64,000 bases of DNA, from contig CP085825.1 of the NCBI GenBank assembly GCA_020809705.1, positions 1,798,001 to 1,862,000 of the forward strand. Reading direction: 5' to 3'. The notes under the pieces were generated by a model. That model did not search any database, was not told where the DNA came from, and saw nothing but the letters and a program-made list of their open reading frames with translations. Made by a program: the position numbers and the translations under genes. Numbering within the stretch: position 1 is the first letter of the stretch; the number at the start of each line of letters is the position of its first letter. The stretch comes from Calonectria ilicicola (lineage: Eukaryota; Ascomycota; Sordariomycetes; Hypocreales; Nectriaceae). Of this stretch, positions 10,624-22,540 are shown one piece after another.

Positions 10624-13600
10624 GGCGCGCTCTCGCTTCGACGCTCGTAAATGCACTTGGCCCGGGGCAAGACGTCGCAACCAAGGTGTCTGATCTGGTG
10701 CGTGCTGTACTTCCAGCGCTCTGATGCTTGATGCCCAGGGTACTCCCTATGTACTCGTGCTATTTCCCGGGTGGTGACGGCCAGTGATGCAGCGTGCAAT
10801 GTCGTAGTGGGCGGGCGGTACAAGTGGGGGAACCCGCTGTAAATGGAAGCCAATCCGGGGGGTTGGCGTAGGCCTAGAAATGAGGGATGGAGGGAAATGA
10901 CCCACGGCCAGCAGCCGCGACGGGGGAGGGGTTGAAAGGGGATGAGGGACAGCTGAACAGCGCAGGGGAAGGGGAGAGAGGGAAAAAAGGAAAGGAGAAT
11001 GATGCGCAAGGGAAATAGGAACCGCCGGCGTCAGAGGAGAGAGAGAGAAAAAAGCACAAAATGCCCACAGCTTGGCCTGGTCCAGCAGCCCGGCCTTCGG
11101 TCAGTCGCAAGTTGGGGGGCGGGTGCAAAGATGGCCTTTTACTGGGTGGACTATGCGTACAAGGACATCCATCGAAACTCCTGTACCTTATTAGTGGGCG
11201 CTGGTGCCAGCTGCGGCGACCGACCCCAAGAGGCCAGGACAGGCCCGGTTGCGCCCAGATGGATGCCGCCGCGTCCCTACACCGTTTGCTTTCCTTCTGG
11301 AGTCCGCCGGCGAATGGCGCTAGCCTACTGCACGTTCTGTGCTCTATTCCAGATCCATGGCGAGCGTCTTGGTCCTGGCTCTGCTCGCCTGACGACACCA
11401 CTCTCGCAACCCACAGCACTCAAGTGGACCTCTGCGGTACCAAGAGCGCACTAGTTGCAGTATTTATAAATTACTTTGTATACCTGCTCTGGCCGCACTG
11501 CCTGCCTTGCTGCCTGTGTCCGCATCCGACCCCTTTTGGCGTCGTTTCCTGGCGGTATGTGGCATCTGATATACTATGCCTGGACCGTCGCAAAGTAAAT
11601 GGCTGCCAGACAAGATGGCACACGACAGTAAAACTGTGGCACTTAGTTGGGAAAGGGGGGCGAGACAATTACGAGTAAGCCCAGTGACATTGCTCCGTTC
11701 GCCCATATGCGTGCTCCTTTTCATTCGGTAACTGGGCCCCCCTTTTGCGCCCCTTTCTTCTGCTCAGCTTGCATATCCGTAGGACGCAGAAGCTTTTTTT
11801 TCTTATTTCATTTTTTTACTGTTTTTCTTTTTTCCCCTCATCCTTCACCCCTGTAGTGCCATTTAAGCTGAGCGAGTGAGAGATCCAGGAGTGGATATTT
11901 ATTGCTGGTCAAATTGGAGTGGCTTGACGACCTGGGTTGAGGGGCTGGGGGCAGGGACTAACACTTTGGAACTGGGATGAGGTAAGATCGGGCATCCATT
12001 GCTTGGTAGGAGAAGTTTGAGATCCACGGGGAATGGGGATGACCCTCTCGCCACGGTTCTCGCCTCGGTATATTCGCTGGAGAGCCACTGGATAATGCGA
12101 AAGGACCCATAGGACTGTGCAACAGCCACTGCTTTCGCGGGCACCAGCAAGCGGTTGAGAAGCGTCGTGGTCTGGAGCCATTCGTGCAATGGTTGCACCA
12201 AGACCTCAGTCCACCTTGGCCTGTCGATCCCCTGATGCGATGTGATATCATGCAATGCCATGCCCTGGCGATGCGACCGATTCGGTGTCTGCACAGGTGC
12301 GTGTGCGTCAGTGTGCCTACGCATTTGGACACGGCCATGCACGAAAGCGAATATTGGCTACTATTCAGGTTTTGATGCTAGATAACATCAACCAACGATA
12401 ACGATGACAACGCTCGCTTGGCTCGTATCTCCGTTTTGCAAAGGAGCAAGTGATACGAATTTGCCTCGCCTAACCTGCCGCGGTGCATCACTCCCTCCTT
12501 GGAGCCACGCACCTCTGTCTGGCCTCGTAAACGTGTGCTATAAATACGGAACGTGCATTGGTCGAGATGGGCGAATACAGTGACATGGCTGCATGTCGTA
12601 CTGTAGAGTGGTGCTGTTCTGTAAGAGTCATTCATGTAAGGCACCTCGCGGGGCATTAGGTTGCACAGGTGGCCCGTCTACACCCTGATCTCATCTTCAG
12701 GTGCCCCCTGTATGATTGGTCTCTTCGCCTATCACCCACGAAGTTTCTTGACTGATGAAACAAGTGTGGGAATGATTCAAAAAACAAAAAAGCCAACCAC
12801 GATGGAACCGATTCTGAGAGGGATATATGGCTTGAACTGGACAGGGTTCTGCCGAGTGTCGTCGACGAGAGCCCGTATTTCCTGGTGGAGCTCAATTAAT
12901 CAACCAAGGGGGTTGCTGGTTCTTGACGAACAGTAAGCTACATATACCCACAGCATCTCCATCGCATAGCTCCGAGCAATACCAGCGTCGAGATGCTTGA
13001 CTGTAGATATTGCCTGAGCTGAAGATCGTCTGGGGTTGATTCAGCTTGGTGGTCGTGCACTACTTGACACCTGAATCCTGGCACAAGCTTGCTTTTCTTG
13101 GTCAGACTCCCTACCGTCTCAGAGCATATTCCATATTTGGCTGGCATCTGGAGCACACCCATTCGTCATCCTGCAGATGGGCGAGACCTCTTCTGATGCT
13201 GTCCTTCCCATTGGGGTAGTCTGCCCGGCGGTGGCGTCCCTCTGGTTACCTGAATAACTTGTACGAATGATGTAGAGCCTGTTTTTTTTTTTTGCACCGA
13301 GGATCCCTCCCAGCCAGCCGGGTCCGTCCCTGACTCCCTGACTCCCTGCACGTACATACGATACACCCCATGAAAGATTGTCCCCTTGTGACTTCCGTAC
13401 CTTGAGCAGTCTGGAACTCAACCGCCTGAAGATATCAATCTGATAGTAAAGGAAAGAAAATAAATAAATAACAATAAAACCTATACATAAATTAGTTATT
13501 TTGTTATTTATTTATTTATTTATTTAAAATTTGACAGGAAGATGGCGGGAAATGGTAGAGGGGGTACAATCTTTCAGGGATTGTACTCCGTCCTGTAGCT

Positions 13601-13802
13601 GTTTGTTCTCTTATCGATAAGGACCCACCACAACCTTCCTGGCTTCAAGTCAAGCCGACCTCAGTGCTTTGGCGTCGTACAAGGCTGCAACGTCTGAATA
13701 CCTCCAATCGGCACGCCACGCAACCGCGATTCTCTCCGGAGCCCGTCTCGATGATCATCCACGGCCAATATCTTCGCGCCCGCGTCCAGATACCCTAGCC
13801 CC
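10624..13802. other. Long intergenic region upstream of KIN1 and GPATCH1
   Basis: About 3.2 kb between divergent genes. It has pyrimidine-rich tracts (about 11787-11852) and an AT-rich inverted repeat (13457-13527). Open frames such as 11061-11678 contain no recognisable domain and no supporting intron structure. It presumably holds long 5' leaders and promoters of both neighbours; a non-coding RNA cannot be excluded. Confidence 0.55.
13457..13527. repeat. AT-rich inverted repeat (hairpin) with TTTA microsatellite
   Basis: The left arm at about 13457-13479 (AATAAATAAATAACAATAAA) and the right arm at about 13498-13526 (TTTTGTTATTTATTTATTT) are near-complementary over about 16-20 bp, separated by about 20 bp. 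The right arm is a (TTTA)n run. It is a strong potential hairpin in otherwise GC-rich DNA. Confidence 0.8.
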
Positions 13803-15960
13803 ATGTCCTACAAACGATCTCGCGCGACCTATGAGGCAGATCAGCATGCGCCGTTCGCGACCTTTGGTACGCCGTTGCCGGATGATTCCGAAACACGCGA
13901 CGATGGTTCCTACCTGCCACTATGGAAGCAGGAAGTGAGAGATGAGCGAGGGCGCAAGCGCCTCCATGGAGCTTTTACAGGCGGCTGGAGCGCAGGGTGA
14001 GTTGTAGCCGTGGACACAATGCTATGAACTAATGCGCTGACAACTGTTTCACAGTTACTTCAACACAGTGGGCTCAAAAGAAGGCTGGACACCTTCCAAC
14101 TTTGTTTCGAGCCGTAGCAACCGCCGCAAAGATGACGCAAAGTCGACCCAACAACGAGCCGAAGACTACATGGATGAAGAAGATTTGGCTGATGCAGCTG
14201 AAGCTCAGAAGATCCAGACCTCGCAAGCCTTTGCTGGTCTTGGATCCTCGGCACAGGAGCGCAACCCCGGTATTCTGATGGGCCTACTTAAGACCGAGGG
14301 AGAGACCATGGGAACTCGGCTCTTGAGGAAAATGGGTTGGAAAGATGGCCAGGGCATTGGTCCCAAAATCCGGCGAAGTGCTCGCCTTGGTCTCAAAGAT
14401 TCTGGATCTGATGGGAGTACAACCCATTTATTTGCACCCGATGACTCTAGGATGATACAGTTTGTTCGCAAAGTTGATCGCAAAGGTCTCGGGCATGATG
14501 GAGAGGCTAAGCTTGCGAGCCTAGGCGGCAATAGCATCACTGCTGCAGCGGATGAAGATGACGAGGAGAACGATGATCCTATGACTGGTGGTTTAGGATT
14601 TACATCGCTAAACCTCTTGAGTAGGAAGAAGTCCAAGCCCAAGAAGAGTGGGGGAATTGGTGTCGGCATCTTGAACGACAATGGTTCTGATGAAGAGGAT
14701 CCTTATGAGATTGGTCCTAAAATCAGCTATAACCGTGTCATTGGAGGCGACAAGAAGAAGAAAAAGGCAAAGAAAGCCACTGCTGCGGCCAACCCATCAC
14801 TTCGCAACGCACCAGTATTCCTGACCAAAACGGCACGAGCTGGCAACGGTTTTGGACGATGTCATGATGGACGCTTACCCTTGGATGGTTTCGTTCTCGC
14901 TAAACTTGTTGAGGACCTGTCCGACCTTCTGTTGCAATATGCGCCTCCCCCAGTTCCATCTGATTGGGTTTCATCCAAAAAGTCCTCAGACGAACAAAAT
15001 TCTGCATATGTTTCCGCAGCGGATGCAGCCAAGGCGTCAACGCATGATGCAAAGTCACGAGCTGCCCTTCTTGGAGAACAGAGTTTGCCTGGAAAGTCTG
15101 TGTTTGATTTCATTTCGAGTTCAGCCCGCGACCGACTCGTCGTTGCATCTGGAAAATCGAATCTGCCTCCTGGCCTTGGCGAGCTTCCTAAAGGTGTTAC
15201 CCTGTCAGAGGAGGAAAAGCAACAGGCATTGTGGGACCAGGCTCCCAAGCTGGAGCAGGACACGGCTCTTTCAGCAATCTCCCGAGGTTCAACTGGCCCT
15301 TATGCTGATGATGAGGCCAAAAAGGCGCGGTATGGATCATACTTGGAGCATTTTGCGACTGGGAAGCAGCCATTGCCCACAAAGCCAAAAGGCATGGGCG
15401 ACGACGAGTTTCTACGAGAGTTGAGAGAATTCTATGATTGCGCCAGAATATTTAAGCCAATGACGGGATTCATGGCATCGAGATTTACAACTGCCAAAAA
15501 ACCATCGACCATGATGTCAGGTGGATCAACAGGAGCAGAATTGCTCTCAAAACCAGAACCAAAAATGGCTGACCCGGCTGAGGAGGCGGCTAAGGTTGGC
15601 ATGTATGGCAAGCTGACGAGGTCAGTTCATAACTTCTACCCGACGCGGCTATTGTGTAAACGCTTCAACGTCAAGGCCCCAAGTAATTCACGACCGGACC
15701 ATGAGGCAGAGATAAGCTCCAACTCAAGAGCCACAGAGGGTCAAGCGACATGGGGCGACCGGGAAGCCGAGATGGAGCCGCCCCCGAAGCATACGGCTGG
15801 GGAAATGAGGGCGATAGAAGGCGGCGCTGGGACGGAACCGAAGCCTTCTGCCGCGGAGCCCGAGGCAGAGATCAACCCAGAGAAGAACGAAGCAGTGGAG
15901 GGCACAGCAGCCCATGAAGAAGTGTTGAGGGCGATTTTTGGAGACAGCGATAGCGAGTGA
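13803..15960 (+). CDS. G-patch domain protein, GPATCH1/TGH family (spliceosome-associated)
   Basis: Two exons (13803-13996 and 14055-15960) give 699 residues. The single intron starts GTGAGT, ends CAG and restores W-S-A-G-Y-F-N. The N-terminal 70 residues match the GPATCH1 N-terminal region (TFGTPLP...[24 protein letters not shown]). The G-patch lies at about 149-176 ([19 protein letters not shown]), the glycine-rich RNA-helicase-activating motif. Acidic and lysine-rich disordered segments follow, and the C-terminal third has the conserved YGKLTR and [13 protein letters not shown] blocks. Homologues are spliceosome-associated factors thought to stimulate DEAH helicases. It is divergent from KIN1, with a 3.2 kb gap. 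Confidence in family is high; molecular role is by homology. Confidence 0.93.
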
Positions 15961-16489
15961 ATGAATGTGATGATGATCTGATGCCAAGGAAGCAAAGGGT
16001 TTGCGTAGTTTGTAGTTTGAATGAAGCGCGAAGGCCTTCATGTTTACTCTATTGTTGTAGATGGAATACTGTCAATGTTGATTTGACACCATGACTAGAC
16101 AGACGCAAGGCGGCAGACGCTGCTGCTGCTGGGGATCAGAGCCGATATCCACGGGCTCATTACTCATGACACGGCTGGCCATGACGGCGGTTGTCGTGCA
16201 ACCTTACTTGCACGGTGCACTACCGAGAAGTACCAGAGGCGCTAGATGGAGGAGTGACGCCCCGCTCTACCCATCTCCACCCCAGTGAAGCCCTTCAAGG
16301 TTGGGCGGCTAAGTCTCCCGGCTAGCGGTAGCGGGGGCTACCATTGGCTGCTCACACAAATCGCGGGGCGTCCAATCTTAGGTTCCATGCGCCTAGCCCG
16401 CAGCGAGAGCCTCTCCGCTTAGTGGACTCAGGGGCCCCTTCAGCCGCCGAATGAGGAGCGCAGCTGGGTGTTTGTGTCGTGACCGTCTT
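15961..16489. other. Intergenic, GC-rich promoter region of WHI2-like gene
   Basis: No gene or repeat is recognised. It presumably contains the GPATCH1 3' end and the promoter of the next gene. Confidence 0.5.
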
Positions 16490-18463
16490 ATGTCTCCAGC
16501 CAACCGCGACAGTACAACCCGACGACACTCACTCGCCCAAGCAACAGCGACTGTGACTGTGACGATTGATCCAATCTCCCGCCCTTGACCATCCCCGGTA
16601 TTCTCCTATGTTCAAGCGCATCTTCTGCTCCTGATCATCGTTGCCTCGTCGCTGCCCCGGCGCACGCCCTGTCTCGACGACCCGTTGAAGCTCCTGCTCC
16701 TCCGCCACTTCTCCTCGTCGACGCTCCTCCATCCCGGCGCCTTCATCGCCGCCCGCTCCCGCCCGCACGCAGCAGCGAAACCACAAATCCGCCACGCTGT
16801 CCGCCTCGCAGGAATCTGGTGTCGGACCGTCCGTGTCCTTGGAGTTTGAGAAGAAGACGCCCTCGACCAAGTCGTCCTCGTCGGCAGCATCCAGCATCCG
16901 CACCTTGTCGATCCATCACCTCGACTCGACCGACCCCGACGCTCACGCTCACATCCTCCTGAGCCGCGACCAGTCCCCGCCGCCGCAGTATCCCGCTTCT
17001 GAGGCGTCTACCTCCCGGCCTCCGCCCTTTTCGTCGCTCTTTTCCCACTCAGAAGAAGCCCCCGAACGCGCTGTCAAGTTTGTCGCCGTTGTTCAAGCAG
17101 AAGCATCTGGATCTACAGCCGCGCCCGCCTACGAGTCCTCGGCCCCGCGTGACGAACAGTTCCTAGGTTCGAATTCATCTGTCAGAGCGTTTCGCGACCC
17201 CGTCGCCGAAACCAAGAGCGCGCTCCCCAGGGACACCAAAGGGGATTCCAGTCGCAAGGACGACGACGCAGAACCGCCACCGGCATATTCGGAGGGTGAT
17301 ATCCCCCTCCTTTCATTCACATATCTAATGGCTGCCGCCGGAGGAGCTTCGAGTATTATTACTCAGGTCCAGCAGGGCGGACCCCCTGTCAACACCATCG
17401 GAGGTTAGTGGAGAACGAGCCTGCAACAGGACAAGTTTTGTGGGTGTAACGGCAGCAATTAACTAACTGGGTGGGAATAGATGTTGGTGCTGATGAAACC
17501 ATCGCTTTGGACCTTCGGTATGCATTAAACCTGGCCTCGCTCTACTTTTTTTTTTTTTTCTAGGTGGGGTTGCTGACTGCTTATAATAGAGGCACTCGAT
17601 TTTACCTTTCTCGAGACGAATTGCTCACGCTCCCCGAGTTTGTGTTGCTTTCCCTCTTCCCCAACGGACTGTTCCCTGAGGGACGTGTTGGAGGATTTTC
17701 AGACGGCGATGTGGTTCAAGTAGACGTAAGCCACCCTTTCCCCCTGTGCAAGTCGGATTTTAGGCCAGTAGCTAATTTGGATGCGACTACAGTACGACCC
17801 GGCTTCCCTCCAATACATGCTGGATTTCTTCCGCGGTGTTGCCGAGTCCATCCCCACAGAGTCAGATTCACAGGCTGAAGATGAGACAAACCCTCTGGGT
17901 GGTTCCCGCGACGATCTTAAGCGTGCCGGTATCATTGTCCTGCGCGAGGATCTTGACTTTTACGCCATTCCTCCCCGACCCGACATTGACCAGGTCAACA
18001 TGATCGAGGTCAAGCGCGCAGCCGCTTTGGCTCTGCAGAGGCAGGACGGCATCTTCTCTGGTCTCAAGCGCAGTGACGAGCCTGGCACCACCGAGGCCCA
18101 TCTTATCGAGATGTTGACGGCTGGGTAAGTTATAGCTGCCTTCAATTCTTCTAGTTGTACAAAGTGCTAATACCAAAATGCAGCGGTTTCAACCACGATG
18201 ACACTTGGGGTCACCGTGCTGGCGAGCCCAACAAGGCTGTCATCTGCAGTCTCGCCCTGGCACGTCTCCGCAGCGACATCCGCGGCAACGAGATGAGCTC
18301 GGTGGGTATGGCCCAGAAGCTCTTGCTCTTCTGGCGTAAGCCGGCTCGACGATGCTGGTGGGAGGGTGTTGAGCTTGAGAATGTCGATGGTGTTGAGGGC
18401 AAGCTCAAGGTTTGGATCCGAAGAGTGTGGACTCTGGAGATGAGTGTTATTGGCTTGAGGTAA
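16490..18463 (+). CDS. WHI2-like BTB/POZ-domain protein
   Basis: The well-supported exons are 16773(or earlier)-17403, 17481-17517, 17590-17725, 17793-18124 and 18184-18463, all joined by GT-AG introns in phase. The first exon is tentative: ATG 16490 with a donor at 16553 and an acceptor ending at 16772 keeps frame and gives 492 residues. No ATG exists in the open frame that runs from 16689. The N-terminus is Ser/Pro-rich and disordered. The BTB-like core spans GTRFYLSRDELLTLPEFVLL and FPNGLFPEG to DPASLQYMLDFFRG, followed by a conserved tail (GFNHDDTWGHRAGEPNKAVI ... RCWWEGVELE). This is the fungal relative of yeast Whi2, which acts with Psr phosphatases in stress response and nutrient signalling to TORC1. 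The family call is confident; the exact 5' end is not. Confidence 0.82.
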
Positions 18464-19135
18464 AATTGTTGGCTTGGGATGCGTGTTTGTTTGTTTATTT
18501 ATTTATTACCCTATATGCTCCTTTGTTCCTTTAGTTCTATCATCTTTTTTCTTTTTTCCAAGGCCCGAGCCGATTGGAGCGTTTCGTTGATCGTTGGGAA
18601 CACGCACAGAGAGAGTAGGGTCGACAGATTTGCGGGCGGGCGTCAGGGAGCCATTGGACTCGGTTATTTCTCTTGTCTATTCATATGCAAACAAAGACTG
18701 TATGCAGCTTCTTCCTGTCGTGGATTTTATAAGAAACACTTTGTTTTTGGTTGCATTTTTTCTGGCTGGTTAGCATACTCTCTCTTTTTATCTTGGAATT
18801 GTTTGCGAGTGTGCATTTGTCCGCATCGTTGGAGAGGGAAAGAGAGGAGGTAGAGATGATGAAGTTAATTAATTGGAGGTATGTAGTAGAAATTATATAT
18901 ATACACAAGAAAGGAAATTCGTCGTCTTACTCTATGGGCTATGGGGACAAGGTCTAGGTTCTGCTTTTTTAAGATTTCGTATTTGGTTTTCTAGAAGCGT
19001 CATCGAAGCATTTAAAAATATGGCCCCATTCCCCATTCATATCGTGGCTGGCGCCCCCTTCTCTTCAAACTCAATCCTTGATCCGGTGTCGCTGACTAGG
19101 TCAGTGGTGGAGTTTTAGCTTGTGGTGGCTAGATC
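18464..19135. other. Convergent 3' intergenic region
   Basis: This holds the 3' ends of the WHI2-like gene (+) and the secreted Ser/Thr-rich gene (-). It is T-rich on the left. No gene is seen. Confidence 0.6.
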
Positions 19136-20832
19136 TTAAGTGATCACTTGGATGGCTGCTGAAGTAGTGGTTGTCACAGAGGGATCTGGCACAGTAGCCT
19201 GGTTGAGGCAGTAGGAACAACTCCTCTCGTACCATGATACTGCGCTGGTGTCATCCAGCGTGTAGTCAAATTTCATGAGGACTGCTTTATACAGGTAGCA
19301 GTGAGTTCCGTCGAAAGCTGAAGTTAGGCAAGGCCAGTTTTGGAAGCATGTATAGACACACTTTTCTTGCGAGTCAACCCCGGTAACGTCGATGCCGCTC
19401 ATGAGGTAGTCGCTGGCGAGATCATTATCAACGCTGCCTTTAACACCACAAGTTTGGGGAGCCAGCACGAGTGAGACATCATCGATAAGGAGAGTGGCCT
19501 CGACGGCCTCGTTAAGATTCTCTGGGTGGTAGCAATAGAAAGACAGGGCGAAGCCGTTCGAATAGCCTGTCATACTAAAGTCAATGGAACCTTTCTGGTA
19601 TTCCAAGGGCGTCGTTTCGGCCAAGTCGAATTCAAAGTAATTTTGGGGTACATATTTACTCGACGGGCCCACGTCGAACCGGCATTTGCCTGTTTGATCC
19701 CCGCCTGCCGCAACCGCAACCCAGAACGTAACTCGATATGGGTTCGTTTCATCCATCTGGACATTGGACTGGTACATTGAACCTTGAACATTGTATGAAG
19801 GATTAACCACAACGCTATAAAAATGAGTATTAGTTGAACCTGTGCCGTTTTTTTCTTGGTTGCACTGGGGTATTCTTACTCCACGTAATCTCCTGAACGT
19901 ACAGGGGCTGATGAGGATGCCTCCTGGACAGAAATGCCACCGCTCCATGGAAAACCAAAATACTGACCCTCGCCACTGTGATCAAAATCTCCATTTTGGA
20001 GCCAAGACTCCGTGGATTGAGGACCGGCCGGAGTGCAAAGCGGGGCATGGGTGGAAGAGGTGGTGGTGGTGGTGGTAGGAGTCAAAGATGTGCTGGATTG
20101 GCTGAGCGTCGTTGTAGACGCGGGCAAGACACCACAGACACCAAACTGGCAAACCTGGCCAGGGGCACAGAAAGAATTGTCGGCGCAATCTGTTCCCCCA
20201 ACGCAAAACCCAGTGTCACAGACACCATACCTGCAATCGGCCGTAGTCAGACACTGGCATCTTCCATTGTTGTTACATTCATGCCCAGTTTGACAATCAG
20301 CGCCAGTTATACAGATAGGATCATCAGTGGTGTTTGGTCCTGTGGTTGATGATGAGCTCGAGCTAGTAAGAGTCGTCAAAGTTGAGGAACTGTCGCTGGT
20401 TGTGGTTGTCGATGTGGTGGAGCTGGAATCATCTGTCGTAGTTATCGAAGTAGTTGTTGGCAAGTCGGTGGTTGAACCTGAAGAGGTGGTAGAAATGGAG
20501 TCCGTGGTGAAAGATGACGAGATTGAGTCAGAAAGAGTAGACAAGGTCGTAGTTGAATCTACAAGAGTGGCTGTGAAAGTCTCAGAGGTGCTAGAATTGG
20601 AATCATCGAGAATTGACGAAGAAGACTGGGTTGAGGTTGTATAAGCGGCTGAAGTGGTCTCAGTAGTCGTAGGGGAAACTTGAATCACAGTCGAGGAAGT
20701 ATCTGCAAGGGCGGCACTCGATGAAGCAGTAGTGACTAAAGAGCTTAAAGATTGGATATGGCATGGGGTAGCGTCGACTCCCCAAAGGGCGAAGGCAGCG
20801 AGACCGATAGTGATGACCTTAGACGAAGCCAT
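19136..20832 (-). CDS. Secreted Ser/Thr-rich protein with Cys-rich and PAN/apple-like regions
   Basis: Two exons (20832-19880, 19814-19136) give 543 residues. A signal peptide is evident at 1-22 (MASSKVITIGLAAFALWGVD, ending before ATPC). Residues of about 25-200 are a Ser/Thr stalk expected to be O-mannosylated. A tightly spaced cysteine module follows (CITGADCQTGHECNNNGRCQ and CADNSFCAPGQVCQFGVCG), resembling EGF/Dickkopf-like repeats of fungal surface proteins. A second Thr tract leads to a beta-sandwich, carbohydrate-binding-like region (LQNGDFDHSG ... RVTFWVAVAAGG ... FEFDLAET), then a C-terminal Cys-rich segment (CGVKGSVDNDLAS ... CVYTCFQNWPCLTSAF) like the PAN/apple fold. No GPI signal or catalytic motif is seen. 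The likely role is cell-wall or extracellular carbohydrate/protein binding. ATG 20832 is used because upstream codons offer only GTG. Confidence 0.8.
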
Positions 20833-22540
20833 CCCGACGGATATGATGCAGTAAGGACTGGATGCCAAACGGCAAAGATGATGTAGGAATATTTTCAAGT
20901 GCGGCCTCACGTCTTGGAATTTATGTTGGCTTCAACCAAGCCTCGCTTTTTGGGCCAGGGGAGCCGAATAAACTTAGTGCTTTGGCAGCTCTTAGCGGTG
21001 CAGTCGCGTGTTTTTAGGATCAATAGTCCAATTCACCGGCTGTATTAGCGCCTCTTTCATGTCGACAAATCGGGGCACCGTTAATGTGGGCTGAAGTCGA
21101 CCTGACGCCATTCTGTTAAAGCCAGGGGCGTCGAGAACGGTGGTGATTACAGCCATCGCAGTGGCCCCGTGAGTGGCCAAGGCCAGCCATTAGGCGAGAG
21201 GAGGCGTCCCAAAAGAGTGTTCTGGACAATGCTAGCGCAGCACACACGTGTCATACCAAAGAGTTGGCGCCTTCACTGAGAAGCAACTTGGAGAGGTTGG
21301 ATCGAGTCGTGGGGTTGAAAACAATGGTGATTTTGGGATCCCAATCTTCACGTTAGCTGGCGATGATTTACGCAGACACAATTGCTTTGCCAGATCGGTA
21401 ACTGGGAGGCCACATGATGGAAGTAAACAAAGCAAGCGCCAATAATAAATTGAATGATATAAAAAAAAGAAGCTAAATATTAAGCTAATGCCAATTCAAT
21501 GATAGTCATCTCCCTTGTAGTGATATCTCTTGCGGCTGCGTGGAGGGAACGTTGTGTGATGCACCATGTGTTCCATCAATTGCTCTTTGCTTCTTGCATC
21601 GCGAATCGCGAATCAGACAACTTTGTTCAATTCTCTTTGATAATTGAACGAGAATATCTCAAACCAGTATATCATGTGTTATTTACTACGGTATTAATAT
21701 TGCCCCTTCACTATCAAGGGGAAGACGCGTTGGGTATCTATGCCAGCTTCAAGGTGACACTGCAAATATTAACAGAAACATGAACTACCTCTTGATCTGT
21801 TTCTAAAAGTATTGACAGTTTACGTATTAATTTTCCAAGCATATATATCCATGATTGAAGATATAGTTGCTACTCTAGTACTCGGCTAGAGGGTTATTGT
21901 GATTCATATCAACAGCGCATTTTGCACACAGAAATTGGAATATTAGTCCTCTATTGCAGCAATTATCATACGCGCCATAATGCGACACGTATTTTTTGGA
22001 CTTTATTTAGTAATATTTATGTTACTAAGGCACATGAGTTATTTCTTTCTCAGTGGATTCCTCGCATCTTATTCCTCCAAAGGAAAGTTGCAATTTGTGT
22101 GAGCGGGGTTAGCATTTGAAGCTTTTCCTTTGGAGTTGAAGATAAGCGACTTCGGTTGCCAACACGACTAGAGCGATTTGACTAAATGACGTATCCGCTT
22201 ACACCTGACTTTCGGGGTTTGAACACGCCTATAACTACCTTTCGGGGCCGCATAATTCCGCCATGCTCCGACACGCATCTGGCGATACCTTTAGAGGTAA
22301 GCTCTGTGCTTGGTCATGGACGCCACTTTTTGGTTGGCTGTGGTGTCTCACAGATAGCGCTCAACAATCCCAAGGGCGCGGTTTGGCTATTTAAGGTCTG
22401 GCGGTGTCAAGTTTCCCACCACCAGCTTGTTGCCCATTCACATAGTTAATCTTGTAACCGGATTGCGAGATTATTGCACTGGATTCCCTTGTTCCCGTTT
22501 TCACCAAACAAGCCAATTTTGATCTCTGAAAGCTGAAAAT
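20833..22540. other. Intergenic, AT-rich segment 21440-22170
   Basis: Upstream DNA of two divergent genes. About 21440-22170 is markedly AT-rich compared with the left block and has no coding frame; it could be decayed or RIP-affected sequence. Promoter-like elements near the right end are listed separately. Confidence 0.5.
22209..22395 (+). promoter_or_regulatory. Putative promoter of copper amine oxidase
   Basis: A direct repeat CTTTCGGGG occurs at 22209-22217 and 22239-22247 (30 bp apart), and a TATA-like TATTTAAG lies near 22388-22395, about 150 bp before the start codon. The repeated CGGGG could be a zinc-cluster factor site; this is inference. Confidence 0.3.

Noticed and set aside
11061..11678. 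205-codon open frame in the KIN1/GPATCH1 gap
   Set aside because: No recognisable domain, unusual composition and no intron support; probably chance.
20327..20644. Val/Glu-rich plus-strand frame
   Set aside because: It is the antisense shadow of the Ser/Thr stalk of the secreted minus-strand protein.
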